Assembly (NCBI RefSeq): GCF_918797505.1
Contig: NC_092793.1
Location: forward strand, 62,019,749-62,083,748
Origin: Bemisia tabaci
Taxonomy: Eukaryota; Arthropoda; Insecta; Hemiptera; Aleyrodidae
Direction of reading: 5' to 3'
DNA length: 64,000 nucleotides
Under the pieces are notes generated by a model. It was not told where the DNA came from, did not search any database, and saw only the letters and a program-made list of their open reading frames with translations. Position 1 is the first letter of the stretch. Each line of letters begins with the position of its first letter. A program made the position numbers and the translations under genes. Shown one piece after another: positions 58,084 through 64,000 of the stretch.

Positions 58084-58647
58084 GAAGAACCTCGCACCAT
58101 CCAAATGAGAAATCTCCCCCAGTAAAACCTGATGAAACTTTGATATGTTGCTCAGCTAGTCATTCTGATCAATTGCTCCCACGGCCCAAAGAGATCTCAT
58201 GTGCGATTTTCGAGATACTCGCAATTTAAATGCGTGAACGGAGGTCCCGCCAGCCGGACCATCGTGCGACACTACTCGTACCCTTCCCTTCCAGTCCACC
58301 AACCCCCCGCCTCGCCCTCTCCGCTTCTCCGCCATCCATACCAGAGGCTCGGACTCCGACGCTCACGAGGCTTCGTTCATCGGCACCGGCCTAGGTGGTC
58401 TTATCTGAGTTCAGATAAGGGCCGGAGTGGACCGGAGGGGAAGGGTACGAGTAGTGCTGCAAAATGATCCGGCCGGCGGGACCTCCCTTCACGTATATGA
58501 AACTGCGAATATCTCGAAAACCGCACATGGGATCTCTTTGGGCCCGCGAGAGCTTTGGATCAGAATGACTAGCTGAGCAACATATTAAAGTTTCATCAGG
58601 TTTTAAGGGGGGGGGGGATTTCCCAAAAGGATGGTGCGGGGTTCTTT
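58084..58647. mobile_element. GC-rich hairpin family, copy 3
   Basis: GAAGAACCTCGCACCATCC pairs with GGATGGTGCGGGGTTCTTT at the ends, and TTGCTCAGCTAGTCATTCTG with its reverse inside. The right arm lacks about 85 bp of the core present on the left. The innermost stem CTTATCTGA/TCAGATAAG is at 58400-58419. Confidence 0.8.
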
Positions 58648-58659
58648 GAATCGGTCTGG

Positions 58660-58782
58660 CGGCCCTTAAGCAACCGATTTGGGCTGCTAGACCGACTGAC
58701 CCTTAATGAGGAAGGTTTTCGCGTGAAATGAGCCCAACACCAAGTGTATATGTTACCGGTTAAAATCAGAGCAATTTTTGGG
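58660..58782 (+). repeat. Right direct repeat flanking the hairpin
   Basis: Second copy of the 57958-58083 block (GGCCCTTAAGCAACCGATTT onward). The sequence continues to 58870 without a left-hand partner. Confidence 0.7.
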
Positions 58783-60445
58783 GTTTTTAGGGGCCTAAAA
58801 CTTTTTTGGTACAACCGGTTTCCCTGCCAGACCTTTCATTTCTTTTGACCGACTAAAATCTGCTTCAAATGAGGTGGGAGGCAAATTTATATTATTCTGA
58901 TTAAATGAATTGCAATGAGCTTTCCGTCTATTGGAAGGTCAGCCGCGCTTAAACAATATGGCTGATGCTAAATGGTTTCATTTCATCTAAAAAGTTATTC
59001 TTCCTCTCCCACTACTCGTAAGATAGTTTAGTTTTTTCTGTGGTTTGAGAAAAATTATTCAGACCCCAAGGGGTCCCGTGTAACAGTTAGGTGTAAAAAA
59101 ATTATTGTATTTTTCACTGTTAGAAGAAACAAAAAACTGGTTGATGTTCTACAACCATGGAATCGACAACATGCGGGAACCTCTACTACAGATTGAAACA
59201 ATCACACTCGTCAGTGAGATCACAAGCCATAAAGTTCAAAAATTTTCAATCAGAGGCAAAAATTTTGAGGTCTAATGAGTGCCACTACGAAATTTCCCGT
59301 CTTGCAGTACAAAACTTGTACTTCGAACTTGAGCTTTGATGCCGTCTTGGATTTTGCGAGATTTTCAGTTGGGTTCACATGACGAGTGTCATCTACTGAT
59401 GAGGTATAAAAAGACCCAAAATTATAGATCTCTCGCCGTGACCTCTACTTAATATTCCAATGCTAAATGCCTGAGCTGAACGCTCTTCCCCTTCAATTAT
59501 GTACTGCCATACTGGTTACCCATTAGAGCTCACAGTTTTGGACTCTGTGATTGAAAATTTTTGGTTTTGTTTTCAAAATAGTGTGGACCCAGCACTATTT
59601 TGCCACCTTTTTACACAGTTCGGGTCACGTTTTCAGGATTTTTTTCTCTCTTGATTTCGTGATTCTAAGGAAAATGGTCGAAGAAATCACATTTTAAGGG
59701 CGGAGCTAATAAACTGTTGTTTCACAGGATTAAATCAAGTTTAGGAACTATTGACATATGCTTGTAGAAGTAAATTTTACGCTCTTTTCAATGAGCATGA
59801 CAGTTTTTTTCTCAGATAATCGTGGCTGGAGGTATGAAGCAAAGTTTTTCCTGAAATCAGCAAAAATGCGCCTTTTATAAGCTAATTTTTGAAGAAAACG
59901 TTAATTTCACGACCAAAAAATTAAGTTAGAAAAAACGAAAGAGGATGATTTCGGTAGGAAATTTTATGCTCTTTCCACTGTTTTTTTTTGTTTTTTTCGT
60001 GAGATGAACCGTTGAGGAGATGTTTGCAAAAATCTAATCGTGGGTTTTCTTAATGTTGAAAAACTCAAAATGGCGGCGCCCTGAGGACCAGCCAATTTTC
60101 CTGAAGTTAATATGGCCATTTTCGGGCTTCTTTAGCACCGTGGAATCGAAAGAAATTGGTTTGGTTTGAAGGACAAACCAAAACCCGAAATTTGTTGTGC
60201 TGTGCTATGGGTCAGGAAGTTCATCAAAACAATAGGGTCGGAATTGCAAATAGGCTACGTAGCTGTAACTGAGGGTGCAACCAATTTTTGAGAAATAATT
60301 TCAAAACATGAATACACTTTGCTATTACATCTAAGTTGAGGAGGAACCCTTGCATTGGATACTACTTCATGCAATTCATATTCACTTCATAAGAAACTTT
60401 CAAAGCTTCCATGAACTTTTTCTACCTTACATTGGCGCTTTGTTT
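58783..60445. other. Intronic DNA, no gene seen
   Basis: AAAATGGCGGCGCCC at 60068 recalls the AAGATGGCGGCC repeat words. No exon or repeat pair recognised. Confidence 0.4.
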
Positions 60446-60895
60446 TTAAGGGTATTAACAAAAGTTCAGCCTAGGGCAATAAAAATGGAAACCCAGCCTT
60501 GCAAAATCATGTAATTTAATGGGAAGGTCTGCTTGATAATGGATCTGTTTGATAATGTTTGCTTATTGAAAGTTAGTTGTACATTTTGTTATTCGGAAGT
60601 TAAGTATTTATATGAACGCTCTGATAATAACTAACCGGTCGTTACCTTAAGAATAACATTTTTTTTCTACAAACATCACCTTGATTCATGTATTCACTAC
60701 CTACAAAATCTAAAAGAAAACAATTTCCTGGCATCTAACATCTTCCCTCTGGTTTGAGGGGAGAAAGGTCTGGAACCCATGCCTCACATGATCGCCTGCT
60801 TTTAATGGCATCAACCCAAGTTAAGCCTAGGGCGCTGAAAATGTAAATCCAGCCCTGCAAAACTATGTAATCCATCCAAAAAAAGGCCAGTGCAC
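60446..60895 (+). repeat. Direct repeat pair, 60446-60535 and 60800-60895
   Basis: GTT-AGCCTAGGGC, AAAATG-AAACCCAGCC and TGCAAAA-TATGTAAT recur in order about 353 bp apart. Confidence 0.65.
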
Positions 60896-60955
60896 TTGAC
60901 AATACATTCTTGTGAAGATTGTAAAATGATTGGATGAGGTTAACATAGCGACAAT

Positions 60956-63259
60956 AAAGGAGGAGTTGCGTTTTGGGCCTTTTCCGGCCCCACCTGGATT
61001 TTGCTAAATGTTTCATATTTTCAAAGTACTAGTTTTAGGTAGACTCTGTGCCAAATATTAGACCGAACGGAGCCCATGCAAGGGCGCAGCAGCGCCTCAA
61101 ACCCAAAATCCTGGAATCGAAAAACAATTATTTTCGTCGACTTTTTCGACTGTTATCACTCTTCCAGCACATGATTCTTATGTATTTTTTTGCGTACTTT
61201 TCGTTTCTGGCTTTTTTAAAGGCCTCCGATAAATTTTAAGGGGCCTTATGGCCCATTGTTGCCATTTTTGGCCCATTTTTAGGGGTTTTTTCCATTTAAC
61301 ACATTCAAAACTCAACTTAATCCAAAAACTGCGTACATTTTTGAAAAGTACGTAAAAAAATGAATAAAAAATGTTCAGTAAAATTTTTTCCTATGTTGCC
61401 AAATTTCCGAGAAAATTGGTCCCAAAGTGTCGAAAACGGCAAAAAATCGATAAATCGCCGCGTCTAAGGTTCAAGAAAGTGGAGTACATTTTTCATACTG
61501 TACCAGATAACAGCTCTTATCCATCCATACAACATACTAAAATATCATAGTTGTACCTGGATTCCCACGATGTGAAAATTGACCGAGATGTCGATTTTAG
61601 CGGCCTTTTTATACTTGAAGGCAGCTCTTTTGAATGTTTTTCGACCTTAGTCACCCTCTATGGGTGTGTACTATATGTATTTTTCTACGTACTTTTCATA
61701 TCTGGCCATAAAAATGGCTTCCTGTGAGTTTTAAAAGGCCTAACGGTCCATTGTTGCCAATTTTCACCAATTTTTAGGGGTTTTTTCAAGTTTACGTGTG
61801 TGAAACTTAATTTAATCTAGAAACCGTGTACAATTTCGGAAAGAACGTAAAAAAATACATAGAAATGTGATTTGTACCTTTTCCCTACGTTGCCAAATTT
61901 TCGAGAAAAATCGTCCTGAAGCGTCAAAAATGCCAAAAATTGGATTAATCATCACGTCGGAGGTTCCAGGAAGTGAATTTCAAGTTTTTTTTCACTACAA
62001 ATAACGTATCGAAAATGGAAAATTGCAATGCATCTCAAGGAACATGTAATGGCGCAGATGAACGTGACAAAACGGGCCCTCAAGGTGCTTTTACTTTATC
62101 CTTCACTCCAGTTCACCTCTTTAATCCTGTAACCTCGAGATAATCCTTGGTTCTCAAGATGCTTGCTACAGGCCAAATATACCGAAGAACAGAAAATGCG
62201 TAGAGAAAGTGTCCCACGATCCACATGAATGTCATAATTCACTTCCTGGAACCTCCGACGTGATGATTAATCCAATTTTTGGCATTTTTGACGCTTCAGG
62301 ACGATTTTTCTCGAAAATTTGGCAACGTAGGGAAAAGGTACAAATCACATTTCTATGTATTTTTTTACGTTCTTTCCGAAATTGTACACGGTTTCTAGAT
62401 TAAATTAAGTTTCACACACGTAAACTTGAAAAAACCCCTAAAAATTGGTGAAAATTGGCAACAATGGACCGTTAGGCCTTTTAAAACTCACAGGAAGCCA
62501 TTTTTATGGCCAGATATGAAAAGTACGTAGAAAAATACATATAGTACACACCCATAGAGGGTGACTAAGGTCGAAAAACATTCAAAAGAGCTGCCTTCAA
62601 GTATAAAAAGGCCGCTAAAATCGACATCTCGGTCAATTTTCACATCGTGGGAATCCAGGTACAACTATGATATTTTAGTATGTTGTATGGATGGATAAGA
62701 GCTGTTATCTGGTACAGTATGAAAAATGTACTCCACTTTCTTGAACCTTAGACGCGGCGATTTATCGATTTTTTGCCGTTTTCGACACTTTGGGACCAAT
62801 TTTCTCGGAAATTTGGCAACATAGGAAAAAATTTTACTGAACATTTTTTATTCATTTTTTTACGTACTTTTCAAAAATGTACGCAGTTTTTGGATTAAGT
62901 TGAGTTTTGAATGTGTTAAATGGAAAAAACCCCTAAAAATGGGCCAAAAATGGCAACAATGGGCCATAAGGCCCCTTAAAATTTATCGGAGGCCTTTAAA
63001 AAAGCCAGAAACGAAAAGTACGCAAAAAAATACATAAGAATCATGTGCTGGAAGAGTGATAACAGTCGAAAAAGTCGACGAAAATAATTGTTTTTCGATT
63101 CCAGGATTTTGGGTTTGAGGCGCTGCTGCGCCCTTGCATGGGCTCCGTTCGGTCTAATATTTGGCACAGAGTCTACCTAAAACTAGTACTTTGAAAATAT
63201 GAAACATTTAGCAAAATCCAGGTGGGGCCGGAAAAGGCCCAAAACGCAACTCCTCCTTT
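60956..63259. mobile_element. Giant foldback, arms 60956-61979 and 62236-63259 (1,024 bp each)
   Basis: The two arms have the same length, so no net indel, and identical 63-codon frames on opposite strands (61048-61239 and 62976-63167). AAAGGAGGAGTTGCGTTTTG starts it and its reverse ends it. Each arm contains a diverged direct duplication with an offset near 505 bp (for example TTTTTAGGGGTTTTTTC at 61276 and 61781). The layout is D1-D2-loop-D2'-D1'. The 256-bp loop (61980-62235) is single-copy. No protein is recognised. The right end lies 27 bp from the splice donor of exon A. Confidence 0.85.
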
Positions 63260-63286
63260 GAATGAACTTTATAGCTATTCACTTAC

Positions 63287-63526
63287 TGTAGATATCTGTT
63301 GGTCTTCCCTTATAATCTACTGACAAGCAGTAATTTTCATCTATAGCAATTTCCTTCTTGTCAGTGTCACACACAGAAAAATCTGAAATATTTTCTTTGC
63401 AGTACAGGTTAGGACGAGGAGAGAGAGTCACACCACCTAGAATTCTGGTTTCAAATGGTACGTCACCTTTCTGTGTGAAATTAAACTTTCCTGCAATTGG
63501 ACACTTGACAGGTACAGGATTTTTGG
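63287..63526 (-). CDS. Exon A (first in window) of a secreted Cys-rich DUF7042-type protein
   Basis: Read on the minus strand, this exon follows a TTTTTTTCAG acceptor. It completes a codon with CC, then gives 79 codons, and ends one base before a GTAAGT donor. Cysteines lie at residues 8, 42, 52 and 66, and N-glycosylation sequons are seen at NFT (15-17) and NIS (45-47), consistent with an extracellular domain. The motifs GGVTLSPRPN and YCKENISD recall a family of arthropod secreted or GPI-anchored proteins with Pfam domains DUF7042 to DUF7045; this assignment is from memory. Its leftover A joins GT of the next exon (52588) to make Ser. Upstream exons are beyond 64000. A very large foldback ends only 27 bp past this donor. 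Confidence 0.8.
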
Positions 63527-64000
63527 CTGAAAAAAATGGAAAGATTGGAAGTTATTTGAAATCAAAAGTAATAAGGAAATAAGAAATAAAGTCCTGCCAC
63601 GACTAATAAAACAAAATGTTTTAATTTGAGATTGAGGGATTCATTTTCATCTGATTTACAGTTAAGGACCAACCAAGATTGAAAAAGTTAAATTGAACTT
63701 GTATCAGCTTTAGTTTCATATGATGAAAAATTGTGGTTCAAGTGTCTAATGAATGTTTAATTAGATGATTGGGCAATGTAAATTATGAAGTTATACAGTT
63801 TATTACAGAAGTTTAAGTCTAAATCTATTTGTCTGTACCTAGAAGTTAGATATTCGGAAATTCAACTCTTGTAGCTGAAATAATTGTGATACAGGAGAGG
63901 AAGTAAAAGAAATTTTTTGCAGGACTGTAAATGTCCGAAAGCTGATCCATTATATGTTCATCAGAATATTTCAGGTTGTTGTTAGAACACAGATTGATGC
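63527..64000. other. Intron upstream of exon A, no gene seen
   Basis: AT-rich, apparently unique sequence beginning with the polypyrimidine tract of the exon A acceptor (minus strand). Confidence 0.45.

Noticed and set aside
61048..61239. Identical 63-codon frames at 61048-61239 (+) and 62976-63167 (-)
   Set aside because: Identity is explained by the palindrome; there is no domain or signal pattern beyond chance hydrophobic residues.

Overview
This is a repeat-packed stretch of an animal nuclear genome, most likely an insect (hemipteran-like is possible, but the species cannot be fixed from the sequence). The evidence is split coding exons with canonical splice sites, introns of 5-17 kb, AT-rich non-coding DNA, R1- and Jockey-type LINE remnants, and two recognisable arthropod-style genes. 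Nearly all open reading frames over 60 codons are chance frames inside repeats.

Genes. (1) On the + strand, two exons (7186-7496 and 24928-25244) belong to one serine/threonine kinase of the SBK1/meng-po type: the kinase C-lobe, and the C-terminal tail with the stop. Their phases match (1 nt + 2 nt) across a 17.4-kb intron; the N-lobe exons lie to the left of the window. (2) On the - strand, four exons (63287-63526, 52482-52588, 46926-47067, 39215-39381) join in phase into the C-terminal part of a secreted, cysteine-rich, probably GPI-anchored protein that I believe belongs to the arthropod DUF7042-DUF7045 family. The two genes converge on a 14-kb intergenic region at about 25.2-39.2 kb.

Everything else is repeats. 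The dominant theme is foldback (hairpin) elements: about 20 inverted repeats, from under 100 bp to 1,050 bp per arm. The largest are 1079-3529 (arms ~1,049 bp), 60956-63259 (arms 1,024 bp, no net indel), 40616-42434 (arms ~858 bp), 11327-16904 (arms ~546 bp, 4.5-kb loop), 21553-22457, and a 4.56-kb hAT-like element at 32058-36617 with long terminal inverted repeats and a near-perfect 8-bp target duplication. Three GC-rich hairpins (39642-40077, 40616-42434, 58084-58647) are one family.

The most unusual signal is 5S rRNA-derived sequence, with the internal Pol III control region recognisable, at two or three places: in the loop of the 1079-3529 foldback, inside the 2.4-kb CCCTGGTAAAAATG-ended element (13698-16118), and, more decayed, beside the 21.5-kb foldback. 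The first two also share sequence downstream of the 5S part, which suggests one 5S-derived family.

Other features: a Jockey gag zinc knuckle, a Jockey RT fragment directly joined to a frameshifted R1-clade LINE with a poly(A) tail (53.6-56.55 kb), an LTR-retrotransposon gag fragment (19.36-19.70 kb), a pogo/Tigger-like MITE, a TIR element full of a GTCACACCCGTTACGC motif, minisatellites, a GC-rich island at 23.0-23.8 kb and a 34-bp perfect palindrome centred on TGACGTCA. All statements rest on reading by eye; no alignment or database search was run.
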